64,000 nucleotides of DNA, taken from positions 2,294,001-2,358,000 of the forward strand of contig NC_015500.1 in assembly GCF_000212415.1 (NCBI RefSeq). Direction: 5' to 3'. The notes under the pieces are model-generated. The model saw only the letters and a list, made by a program, of their open reading frames with translations. It searched no databases and was not told the origin of the DNA. Source of the DNA: Treponema brennaborense DSM 12168 (GTDB lineage Bacteria; Spirochaetota; Spirochaetia; Treponematales; Treponemataceae). A program made the translations under genes and the position numbers. Within the stretch, counting starts at the first letter, position 1, and each line of letters opens with the position of its first letter. Shown here one piece after another: positions 44,374 to 52,106 of the stretch.

Positions 44374-45273
44374 TTATTCTTCCCGGCAAGCGAGCTCCTG
44401 CACGGTTTCCAACGGGAGTTCCGTCGCGGCAGCAATCTGCTCCGGCGTAAGTACGCCCATAGACAGGAGATTGCCGGCCGTAGCGTATTTTTCTTCCGCA
44501 ATACCGCTGATTCTGCCTTTTTCCATGCCGCGTATTTCGCCCTTAGCCATACCGCTCGATTCGCCCGCTGCAAAACCGAGGGATTCGCCTTCTGTAAGGC
44601 CCTCGGCAAAGCCTTCCTTACGGATGCGTTTGATTTCTATCTCGTACTTCATGAACACCCCCTTGGCGGCACCGTCGGTTTTCAGCTTGAACACCCGCTC
44701 GGCAAAGCTCTTCGCCGTCTCCGTGTCCGTTCCGCCTTCCGCTATGTAGTGTAACATGGCCGCCGTTTCAGAATCAAGCTCGTTTTCATACGCTGAGGCA
44801 TTGTAAACGACGGCAAACCGTTCGTCCCGGACGTCGAGCGCAGTGTGCTCGTCGCAGACGGTTCTGAGCGTGTAGCGCGGCAGCCCTTCGCCAAACGGAT
44901 CCTTCGTGCAGATGAACAGAACGTACAGCTTTTTCAGGTCGTCGTAATCAACGCCACGCTGTGCGGTGCCGATGTCGATGGAGCTTTGGTAATAGCGGAT
45001 CCGTTTGAACAGGTTCGGCTCGGAGGTCGTCTGCATTTCGACGTTGACGATTTCACCGGTGGTTTCGAGCAGCACGTCGAGGCGGACGCTTTTGGAGCCG
45101 GGTGCGGCGGCGAGCGTTTCCTGCGTGTTGACGTAGGTGATTTCTTTTGCGTCCAGCTTGAGCAGGGTGCGCAGAAGGAGACGGCACAGTTCGGTGTCGT
45201 GAAGCATCGAATAGGCGAAGAAGAAGTCGTTGGTGATGGTAACGTCTTCCCAGCGGGGAAAATCTGCGTTCAT
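44374..45273 (-). CDS. Rpn-family recombination-promoting nuclease / PD-(D/E)XK transposase-like protein
   Basis: 299 residues from ATG 45273 (AGGAG 6 nt upstream); the frame runs 30 codons further into repeats. WEDVTITNDFFFAYSMLHDTELCRLLLRTLL is the family's N-terminus. The nuclease motif is VRLDVLLETTGEIVNVEMQ (about 71-89; Asp and Glu-x-Gln), and the PD-(D/E)XK_2 body follows (RIRYYQSSIDIGTAQRGVDYDDLKKLYVLFIC). The C-terminus carries a Gly/Glu/Met repeat tract (GFAEGLTEGESLGFAAGESS..) typical of these proteins. Rpn proteins are DNA nucleases that promote RecA-independent recombination and are often multicopy in spirochaetes. GC content fits the core genome, unlike its AT-rich flanks. Confidence 0.85.
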   Translation of the reverse strand: MNADFPRWEDVTITNDFFFAYSMLHDTELCRLLLRTLLKLDAKEITYVNTQETLAAAPGSKSVRLDVLLETTGEIVNVEMQTTSEPNLFKRIRYYQSSIDIGTAQRGVDYDDLKKLYVLFICTKDPFGEGLPRYTLRTVCDEHTALDVRDERFAVVYNASAYENELDSETAAMLHYIAEGGTDTETAKSFAERVFKLKTDGAAKGVFMKYEIEIKRIRKEGFAEGLTEGESLGFAAGESSGMAKGEIRGMEKGRISGIAEEKYATAGNLLSMGVLTPEQIAAATELPLETVQELACREE

Positions 45274-45340
45274 GGTCTCTCCTGTATATGACGCTCCGAG
45301 CGGACGGTGCCGGTTGCCGCCGGTGGGTGGCAGCAGTTCT

Positions 45341-45421
45341 GGCAACCGGGCAACGTTGGCCAAAGACGGCGGCTCGGCTCAGCGACTGGCCGCGTATCCG
45401 GCAACCGGGCAACGTTGGCCG
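45341..45421. repeat. 59-bp-spaced direct repeat upstream of the Rpn-type gene
   Basis: ggcaaccgggcaacgttggc occurs at 45341-45360 and again at 45400-45419, each followed by a similar aaag..cgg..cggctcagc stretch, so the unit is about 59 bp. It lies just upstream of the Rpn-type gene, whose longer frame crosses the first copy without a ribosome-binding site. Confidence 0.7.
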
Positions 45422-45604
45422 AAAGCGCCGGCCGCGGCTCAGCAAATAGCTGCGATTTCCGATAATCGGTACCGTTCACTCGGCATATATATTATGGGAG
45501 AAAATGAAGTGAATTTGCTGCATCAAGCAAGTTTTTTTTGAAAATCAGATATTTTGAATAAAGACAACTGCATTGTATAGCCTAGAAGCCCTTCTATCTT
45601 GGCT

Positions 45605-45657
45605 TCAGTGTACGTCCGTTTCTACTTTATACCAATAAGCTTCATCTTTGCCTATTT
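45605..45657 (-). pseudogene. Relic of an SH3b-domain partner gene
   Basis: The minus strand reads IGKDEAYWYKVETDVH and a stop. This matches the NDYWYKVETDGYPDG stretch near the end of the SH3b domain in the gene at 55958-57241. It begins directly after the stop of the interrupted glycan-binding-type gene, as another SH3b relic (57711-57746) does after the intact gene at 57752. Confidence 0.55.
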
Positions 45658-46080
45658 TTTTATGTCATATTTTCTTCAAGTTGTTTTTCTCGTGGTGGTA
45701 AATCAGGGTTTGTAATTAAAATTGATGAAATACATGTATCATCCCATTTCCGCCCAGGATATACATCTTTTATGGTTATACGAATTTTATCAGTCTTTTC
45801 CGGTAATTGTATAACATTATATTTTACAATATCTTCTAAATTATATTCTTTTGAAAACTTCGGATTTTCCGATTCTATTAGTACTCTTTTCACTCTACTA
45901 TTATCAAGATATAGATTCATCCGTCTAAAATCTACAAATCCATTTAATATTTGTATTTCATCAGATTTATATTTGAATTCAACCTTTTTATTATTATCAA
46001 AAACTTGTGTAATTATGCAATTCCCCGGTGAAAGAAAAATAATAATATATTCATTTTCAAAACCAGAGAAATTGTCAAAT

Positions 46081-47442
46081 GTTGTGGATGAAAAATCCTG
46101 GGATTTGTTTAGGCTGCAATCTGTAAGATTCCATCTACAAAAGTTTTATCTTCTTTGACCAGCTGGAGCTTTTCAAAACCTTTGAGCCGTCTCCAGTTCT
46201 TTTCAGCTTCCTTGCAGAGCTTAAACACCATTGCGAGCGTGGCATCCGCAGAACCATTTCCTTTAGTTGACCTGTGCCTTAGCCTTACCGTTGCGAACAT
46301 CGATTCAATCGGGTTTGAAGTCCTGATATGAACCCAGTGCTCTGCCGGATAATCATAGAACCTGAACAGGTCATCGTAATCTTTTGCAAGGCACTCCGTT
46401 GCTTTCGGATATTTCAGCTCATACGTATCAATGAAATGCCGATAGGCATCCTGTGCGTGCTGTTTTGTGTCTGCAAGAAAAATATCCTGAAGTTTCTTTT
46501 TAGCCGCCGGCTGAACGCAGTCCGGCATTTTGTCCAGCACATTGCCCGTCTTGTGAAACCAGCATCGCTGGATTTTCATCTGACCCCAGACTTTATCCAC
46601 TGCATTTTGAAATCCAAGCGCTCCGTCACATATTGCAAGTTTTGGAGCTGCCGTAAGTCCGCGGAATTTCAAGTCGCGCAGAACCTCAAGCCAGGATTCC
46701 TCACTTTCACGCACTCCCTGATGAACTGCCACAAGCTCCTTCTTTCCGTCTACTGTAACTCCAATTATTACAAGGAGACAGAGTTTCTGGTCATCAAGCC
46801 GGGCATTGCAGTAGACACCGTCAGCCCACACATATACGTATTCTTTTCCGTCAAGCCTTCTGTGTGCCCATTCGTTATATTCTTTCCGCCAGACCTCCTT
46901 GAGTCTTGTTATTGTTGCCGGAGAAAAGCCTTTCGCGCCTTCTCCGAAAATCGCCGTTAGCGCATCCTGAAACTTGTTTGTGGAGATTCCTTTCAGGTAC
47001 AGCGTTGGAATCACGTTCTCAAGTGTCGGTGTTTTCCGCATGAACCTGGGAAGAATCGCACTTGTAAAACGCTCTGGACCAGGAAGAGCACGGTCGTCAA
47101 TGCGAGGCTGGCGGACTTTGATTGTTCCGCATGTCGCCTGAATTTCACGTTCCGGCATATAGCCGTTTCTGACCACCGTCCTATGTCCGTCTGCATCCAG
47201 CTTATGCTGATGTTTCTGGATGAACTGGTCAACTTCGCTTTCCAATGCCGCCGCGAGCATCTTTCTTGCCGATTCCCGGACAAGATTTTCAAAAAAATCT
47301 GCACTTGCTGTAGTGCTTTTTTCCAAATTCCACTGTAAAATATTTTCCATAAGAGACTGTCCTTTGTTTTTGTTTGGTTTGGTCATTAAACTTTAACAAA
47401 TCTCAGTCTCTTTTTCTATTTTTAATTTAACTCATCCACAAC
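46081..47442 (-). mobile_element. IS256-family insertion sequence
   Basis: Terminal inverted repeats gttgtggatga (46081-46091) and tcatccacaac (47432-47442) bracket one intact transposase gene. A looser match (tcaaat outside the left end, ttttga outside the right) could extend each end by 6 bp, to 46075 and 47448. No 8-9 bp target duplication is visible at either boundary, so the insertion is old, rearranged, or the ends are slightly misplaced. It splits a glycan-binding-type gene. Confidence 0.75.
46109..47386 (-). CDS. IS256/Mutator-type transposase
   Basis: 425 residues, full length. The DDE triad is visible: D189 (YVWADGVY), D254 (AICDGALGF) and E361 (TSNPIESMFATVR). The family motif GISTNKFQDAL and the Cys/His stretch RCWFHKTGNVLDKMP are in place, so the element may still be active. 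ATG 47350 (MENILQWN..) has AAAGGA 9 nt upstream and may be the true start; ATG 47386 has none. It cuts and joins DNA at the inverted repeats of its own element. Confidence 0.92.
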   Translation of the reverse strand: MTKPNKNKGQSLMENILQWNLEKSTTASADFFENLVRESARKMLAAALESEVDQFIQKHQHKLDADGHRTVVRNGYMPEREIQATCGTIKVRQPRIDDRALPGPERFTSAILPRFMRKTPTLENVIPTLYLKGISTNKFQDALTAIFGEGAKGFSPATITRLKEVWRKEYNEWAHRRLDGKEYVYVWADGVYCNARLDDQKLCLLVIIGVTVDGKKELVAVHQGVRESEESWLEVLRDLKFRGLTAAPKLAICDGALGFQNAVDKVWGQMKIQRCWFHKTGNVLDKMPDCVQPAAKKKLQDIFLADTKQHAQDAYRHFIDTYELKYPKATECLAKDYDDLFRFYDYPAEHWVHIRTSNPIESMFATVRLRHRSTKGNGSADATLAMVFKLCKEAEKNWRRLKGFEKLQLVKEDKTFVDGILQIAA

Positions 47443-47573
47443 TTTTGAGTATAACTCTCAAAACCAGCAACATCCGTTGAAAGACTTTTCAAAGGAATAT
47501 GGGAACCAATTGATTTCTTGACAAAAAGTTACACCTGTAATCGTTAAAGCGAATACTATTCCAACAATTTTTT

Positions 47574-47669
47574 TCATGGCCTTACTTTCCCCTCTAGTTT
47601 TATGTTAAACTCATATCCATTGTATATTCCCCAGTACTTAAATAAATCTAATTGTTGTTGAAAATGAAG
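47574..47669 (-). pseudogene. Relic of a tip-gene 3' end overlapping the interrupted partner gene
   Basis: The minus-strand frame HFQQQLDLFKYWGIYNGYEF, then NIKLEGKVRP, ends in a TGA that overlaps the ATG of the downstream signal-peptide gene (ATGA). It has no start. The close coupling to an exported partner matches the intact tip/partner pairs further right, so I read it as the leftover end of another tip gene. Family not recognised. Confidence 0.35.
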
Positions 47670-47677
47670 GGAGTGTG

Positions 47678-48595
47678 CTACAACGAATCAATATAGGCTC
47701 CGTAGACCCAGCCTTTTGTGCCGTTTTGCAATTCTACATTGTACCAGTAATCGTTCATATCGCCTATTTGCTGTTTGTCGGTACTTCGGTCCAGAATTTT
47801 TACAGAGTCCCCTTTGTTTACATAATCAAGTGTTTCACACTTTAAGTTTGGTTCTGAACGTACTCGCACTCGGCTGTCGTTAATAGTTCCATTTGTACTA
47901 ACCGTTTTTGTGAGATTGTTTTCTAGGACTACCCAATTGTCAGATAATGAGTCTAATGGAATATATCCTACAATGTCATCATATTTTATTTTCAGCCAAA
48001 AATAATTGCCTACATTTGAGTCTTCTACTGCATCTATAATATCAAATGACTGTGTTGGTTCTAAAACAAATAATGCTTTTGATGTTTCAGATGTTGTTTC
48101 CATTACTGAAGTAGTTTTTTTTACAGTAAATGTATCACCTTTTATTACAGAATTATAGGAATCTTCTATTTTTAATACTGGTGTGACGTTTGGAATTTGT
48201 ATTAACCAAGCATTTTTATCAGTTATATCATCTTTTGTAACAGTTACAACATATTTATACAGTTTTCGTCTATCACCAATGTTTGTTTCTTCTGCTCCTC
48301 TCCATATTTTTATAAAAGAAATTGTAAAATAACTATCTTCAATTTTTATATCACTTAAATTAATATAATAACCAGAACTTTCATAAATAAGTTCTGCAAA
48401 CCCTCTAGAATCGAGAACTACAGAAGCTACTAAACCTCTTGAATTTGGCGGTGTAAAATCAAACACAACTCTACTCTTTGTAAAGTGATTTACATTAAAA
48501 ATTTCTTCAATAATTGTTGCATTTTCCCAAATACTTTCACCATTAATAAATACAGTCAATAAACAAAATATAATTAAGCTAATTTTCATCTTCAT
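47678..48595 (-). CDS. Exported SH3b-domain protein, candidate partner/immunity of the M23-type tip gene
   Basis: 305 residues. ATG 48595 has GGAG 8 nt upstream, and that ribosome-binding site overlaps the stop of the tip gene above it. Signal peptide MKMKISLIIFCLLTVFING. One SH3-like beta domain lies near 155-215 (TTSVMETTSETSKALFVLEPTQSFDII..YFWLKIKYDDIVGYIPLDSL) and a bacterial SH3b near 238-305 (DSRVRVRSEPNLKCETLDYVNKGDSVKIL..DYWYNVELQNGTKGWVYGAYI). SH3b domains bind peptidoglycan cross-bridges or peptides in the envelope. The 1-bp gap to the tip gene suggests a paired function; immunity is inference. Confidence 0.75.
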   Translation of the reverse strand: MKMKISLIIFCLLTVFINGESIWENATIIEEIFNVNHFTKSRVVFDFTPPNSRGLVASVVLDSRGFAELIYESSGYYINLSDIKIEDSYFTISFIKIWRGAEETNIGDRRKLYKYVVTVTKDDITDKNAWLIQIPNVTPVLKIEDSYNSVIKGDTFTVKKTTSVMETTSETSKALFVLEPTQSFDIIDAVEDSNVGNYFWLKIKYDDIVGYIPLDSLSDNWVVLENNLTKTVSTNGTINDSRVRVRSEPNLKCETLDYVNKGDSVKILDRSTDKQQIGDMNDYWYNVELQNGTKGWVYGAYIDSL

Positions 48596-48596
48596 A

Positions 48597-51056
48597 CTAA
48601 TTACTCCTGTTGTTCCAGTATTGGTAACCTGTTCTATACTCCCAATGTAAATGAGGCCCAGTTGAGTGACCTGTATTTCCTAAATTACCTATCTGTGTTC
48701 CAGAAGGTATATAAGCACGCCATAAATTTGCATTTGTAGTTTTCTGTAACAATTCCATCAATGCAGTAGTTGAACTTGCGTTACTCTGTAAGTGTCCGTA
48801 GATAATAGTGCTATTATTACCAAATAATCTAATTTCATTTCCTGTATTTAAATTCAATGGAACATTAGAGTTAATAGAATTTGATAATAAATAACCTGCA
48901 ACATTAGTTAAAACAGGAAGACCTTCTACTCCATAACTTTTTATATCAACTGCAAAACCACGAGGGTCACCCCAGCCATGGTTTGTTCCATCTTCATAAT
49001 AAGCATATGTTGAAATTGCTGTGTTTGGAGAATTTACAGGATTTAAGATTCCTGTAGAATCAAAAGCTCGATAGACAGAATTATCATTTGAGTAATTACC
49101 AGATCTTATACTTTCTGCAATGGCACTTACTGCCGATTTTGCATCTTTACTTTCATAAGTTGCATTCTTTTCAACACTTCCATATGTTGCAATAACATTA
49201 TCATAGCTTTCAGCAAACTCATATAAACCTCCCATCATTGTTGATGCGACTATCGAGTTTGATAGCATATTTCCGCCAAAAATATCATTCATTAATACAT
49301 CATTATGATATGCTGCTACTGCAGAATCCATACTTCCGCCATAGGTTGTCATTACTTGATCTGCATATTTTAATTGAAATTCATATGAAGCTTTGAATAA
49401 ATCAGTTGTCTTTATTTGCATATCTTCATTTAACAGAGCACTAATTTTATTTTCACTATAAAAAGCACCATCTTTGTAATGATCATAACCTGCTGCAATC
49501 ATTAATTTATTTGCTTCGACTGTACTTATGCCAAGCATTTGAGATAATGAGTCTGTATATCCGCCGGTTCCCTCATACTTCTTTAAAAGCTCCCCTTTTT
49601 CATCATACAGGTCTTTCTTTCCATCAAAAACAATATTTCCATTAGCTAGAACTTTCCAATAATCTGCACTGCTATCATAATTCCCATCTACATACTTTAG
49701 AAAGTCGTCCATATTGCCACCGAGGTATGCGTTTATGTCTTTCGCTAAATTCTCTGTTACCCCAACATTTGCTCCATCTTGCAGCATTCTTACTGCCATT
49801 CCTGTGTGTCCAAAGGTTGCAGCTAAGGTTTCGGCTTTCTGATTATTTCCTATGACACCGTCTCGGTATGCTTCATGGCCTAATGTTATTGCGTTGTTAT
49901 AGTCGTTTCCGCTGTTGAGCATTTCTATGGTACGGCCGCCGCTTCCGTTACTGGTTGTTTGTGCGTTCCAACCTTCTGATTTACCTGAACCATCACTAAA
50001 AACTAGTTGATCTATTTCTGATGCTAAACGTGCGGCCGTGTTCTCTTGTGTCCAGTCTCCGTATACATAGGCGTTGTATGCGGCGTTTCCTTTTGCATCT
50101 CCATATTCTGCTTTATATGCTTCAAGAGATGCTTTGTCTGTCATGCGTTTGGCAAGGTTATACAAGTTTCCTCCTACATCTATCCCGCCCATTCCTATAC
50201 GGCCTGTTACACCATTACTTCCGATGTTTACTTCCAGTAACCCCGTATTACTTAGCTTTTGTGCTATGCTTCCTAATCTACTTTGTCCCAGGCCGTTATT
50301 TCGGGCTATTCCTGTTCCTGCCATGTCTATCATACTGCCTAGGTTCGCCACGTTCAAGGTGATACCTCCCATGGCTTCGTAGGCTGCTCCAAAGTTTCCG
50401 CCATTAAATGCCAAGTACGTTCCATATGTTGCCGCTTGTGTGGCAGCTGATGTGGCAAGGTTCATGGCTCCTCCATAGAACTTATTTGTTGCGGCTCCCA
50501 TTGTGCCAAAGGCGCTTCCCATTCCGCTTCTTATTCCGGCACTCAATGCTCCTGACACACTGCCTGCACTCGTCCATCCGGCGTTGCCCGCTTCCCAATC
50601 CATCCATTCCTTCGTTCCAAGCTTACTCAAGTCCAGCGCGTTCACATAATTGTTCGCCACACTTCCCGCGTAAGAGCCTGCGGCACTTATTCCCACTTGG
50701 GCAAATATGTTCGCTGCCTTGCCGCTCTTCGATAACGCGGTTCCCGCGGCATTCCCTGCCCACTTCGTCACGCTTCCTACTCCCCTGTTCACCGCTTGTG
50801 TCAGTGCTTTCTTTCCCAGTTCGTTTCCTATCTGCTCTACTGTTTTATATCCTCCTCCCAAGTCCATTCCTGCAAACAATGCGTCGTCTACATATCCCAG
50901 CCACCACTGCTGGCCGGTCGCGCTTCCCACTACTTCCAGCGCTATCTCCGTTACTTCTCTCAGTGTCGGCGCTTTCAGCCAGGAGCCGCTGTCATCCCAC
51001 AGTCTTTTGTCGTATCCGGGTTTTCCCAGTTCTGCCATTCCCTGCCGCGCTTTCAT
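48597..51056 (-). CDS. Displaced large tip protein with C-terminal M23-like domain (copy A)
   Basis: 819 residues. Residues 1-180 (MKARQGMAELGKPGYDKRLW.. to GIRSGMG) are nearly identical to residues 341-520 of the protein at 52096-55443. Gly/Asn/Ala-rich repetitive sequence follows. The C-terminus (about 690-815) is like M23 endopeptidases: GHL at 754-756 and GPHLHWE at 800-806 keep zinc-site residues, and D704 keeps the Asp, but the His expected four residues before it is Gly, so catalysis is uncertain. No signal peptide and only a weak ribosome-binding site. Upstream, the 340 residues found in the homologue are deleted and the joint shifts the frame, so this may be a silent cassette. Confidence 0.7.
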   Translation of the reverse strand: MKARQGMAELGKPGYDKRLWDDSGSWLKAPTLREVTEIALEVVGSATGQQWWLGYVDDALFAGMDLGGGYKTVEQIGNELGKKALTQAVNRGVGSVTKWAGNAAGTALSKSGKAANIFAQVGISAAGSYAGSVANNYVNALDLSKLGTKEWMDWEAGNAGWTSAGSVSGALSAGIRSGMGSAFGTMGAATNKFYGGAMNLATSAATQAATYGTYLAFNGGNFGAAYEAMGGITLNVANLGSMIDMAGTGIARNNGLGQSRLGSIAQKLSNTGLLEVNIGSNGVTGRIGMGGIDVGGNLYNLAKRMTDKASLEAYKAEYGDAKGNAAYNAYVYGDWTQENTAARLASEIDQLVFSDGSGKSEGWNAQTTSNGSGGRTIEMLNSGNDYNNAITLGHEAYRDGVIGNNQKAETLAATFGHTGMAVRMLQDGANVGVTENLAKDINAYLGGNMDDFLKYVDGNYDSSADYWKVLANGNIVFDGKKDLYDEKGELLKKYEGTGGYTDSLSQMLGISTVEANKLMIAAGYDHYKDGAFYSENKISALLNEDMQIKTTDLFKASYEFQLKYADQVMTTYGGSMDSAVAAYHNDVLMNDIFGGNMLSNSIVASTMMGGLYEFAESYDNVIATYGSVEKNATYESKDAKSAVSAIAESIRSGNYSNDNSVYRAFDSTGILNPVNSPNTAISTYAYYEDGTNHGWGDPRGFAVDIKSYGVEGLPVLTNVAGYLLSNSINSNVPLNLNTGNEIRLFGNNSTIIYGHLQSNASSTTALMELLQKTTNANLWRAYIPSGTQIGNLGNTGHSTGPHLHWEYRTGYQYWNNRSN

Positions 51057-51065
51057 ACTGTTCCA
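50517..51065 (-). repeat. Module repeat, copy A (549 bp, shared with 53884-54432)
   Basis: About 97 percent identical by eye to 53884-54432, in the same orientation. It encodes residues 1-180 of copy A and 341-520 of copy B. The identity stops sharply where the variable tips begin, and at 51065 where the upstream 350-bp repeat joins. Confidence 0.9.
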
Positions 51066-51409
51066 GTCGCAATCCGGCTTTCGCCGTCTTGCTTACCGAG
51101 TTTAGAAGCCTCTCTGCGCTCGGTTTCTAAACTCGCCCGTTCTAACATTTATTTCGTCAATCGATCAATATTTTTCTTCTTTTTTTTTTGGGCGTTGCAG
51201 AAAAAAGGCCTATTTTTTCACGGTCTTCTTTAATCCGAACGACAACTTTAATTATATCGTCACATGCCGTGAGCTGCCTGCCTTTTTCCTGCCGGGTGTT
51301 CCAGGGCTTCGCGCTCTCGCGCTCCGTAGAATGCGGCTTTTCCGCATTCTATGCTTTGCACCCTTCCACCCCCTAACGCGGATGCTATGCTAAAAAACAC
51401 AGTGTTCCC
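51065..51409 (-). repeat. Upstream cassette repeat, copy A (345 bp, shared with 55436-55788)
   Basis: Nearly identical to 55436-55788 apart from small indels in a T-rich run. It contains a 10-bp inverted repeat gagtttagaa (51098-51107) / ttctaaactc (51125-51134), a TATAAT-containing stretch and a tgcggctt/gaatgcgg-rich hairpin region. In both copies it lies between an SH3b partner gene and the next tip gene, so it marks cassette borders. No conserved open frame is seen; this 345-bp gap has no gene. Confidence 0.9.
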
Positions 51410-51413
51410 AGTA

Positions 51414-52106
51414 TCAGTTTTCTATATCCAGATATTTACCGTAGACCCAGCCGTCAGGGTAACCCTCGGCGTCAACTTTATACCAGTACCATTTTTCTCC
51501 GTTAATTTCAAAAGGTTCGTCAGATTTGTCTTTGATTTCGACTCTATCACCTTTATTCAGGAATCCCCATGTATCGCTTTGTAAATTCGGCTTTGTCCTA
51601 ATCCGCACTCGACTATCGCTGAGAATTGCGTTTTGAAGCGGGATTTTTGCAGGTCCTGAGATACGATGACGTAATATATTTGGACCTGCAAAACTATCCC
51701 AATTATTTTCTAACCACTCATTTTCAATCCAAAAAGTATCATCATCGATAAAATGTATGATTAACTCTAAATCCCAATAATTATTTATAGCTTCAACATA
51801 TCTTGAAACATTCAATATAATTTTACTTTTACCTTTGTATTCGATATTTCTAATTGAAAATCCCCACAAAGTGGCATCGGAAATCATATTATTGGCTATA
51901 TCAATATCCATTGTTGTATTTGGTTCGTTTTTTGCTTTTCCCCATGAATAATCTTCATATAGTAAATTTTCATTTTTCTCAGGAGATTTTAAGTGCCAAA
52001 TATAGCTCAATGAATCTATCCAAGTGCCATCCAATACTGGATTTGAAAACATATAAATACTCGACAAAACTTGAAAAACACAAAACAATAATTTCTTATT
52101 TACCAT
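51414..52106 (-). CDS. Exported SH3b-domain protein, candidate partner/immunity of the C39-like tip gene
   Basis: 230 residues from ATG 52106 (GAGG 9 nt upstream), overlapping the 3' end of the tip gene by 11 bp; the longer frame lies wholly within that gene. The signal peptide (MVNKKLLFCVFQVLSSIYMF) is followed by a domain of unknown type and a C-terminal SH3b (DSRVRIRTKPNLQSDTWGFLNKGDRVEI..KWYWYKVDAEGYPDGWVYG). The stretch SGPAKIP..DSRVR..RTKPNLQSDTWGFLN is shared with the protein at 55958, whose neighbour carries the end of the same kind of tip. Matching tips thus go with matching partners, which supports an effector-immunity reading (inference). Confidence 0.72.
   Translation of the reverse strand: MVNKKLLFCVFQVLSSIYMFSNPVLDGTWIDSLSYIWHLKSPEKNENLLYEDYSWGKAKNEPNTTMDIDIANNMISDATLWGFSIRNIEYKGKSKIILNVSRYVEAINNYWDLELIIHFIDDDTFWIENEWLENNWDSFAGPNILRHRISGPAKIPLQNAILSDSRVRIRTKPNLQSDTWGFLNKGDRVEIKDKSDEPFEINGEKWYWYKVDAEGYPDGWVYGKYLDIEN

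Larger units (their letters stand above)
45660..47577 (-). pseudogene. Exported NADase-type glycan-binding-domain protein, interrupted by an IS256 element
   Basis: The 5' part starts at ATG 47577 with a signal peptide (MKKIVGIVFALTITGVTFCQ, then EINWFPYSFEK) and loses frame just before the insertion sequence. Beyond the element the frame resumes (FDNFSGFENEYIIIFLSPGN.. FVDFRRMNLYLDNSRVKRVL.. KWDDTCISSILI) and ends at 45660. The C-terminal part is clearly related to the protein at 57752-58702 (shared NGxVDxxRxxLYxxNxRVK and KWDDTCI motifs). Missing sequence and the frameshift show that the gene is dead. Confidence 0.7.

Noticed and set aside
45341-45421. Attachment-site repeats of an integrated element
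   Set aside because: The two copies lie 59 bp apart in tandem beside one gene; no integrase and no matching copy at the far end of the island were seen.
51188-51376. A 62-codon frame conserved in both 350-bp repeats
   Set aside because: It is conserved only because the DNA is duplicated; it has no ribosome-binding site and indels change its start.
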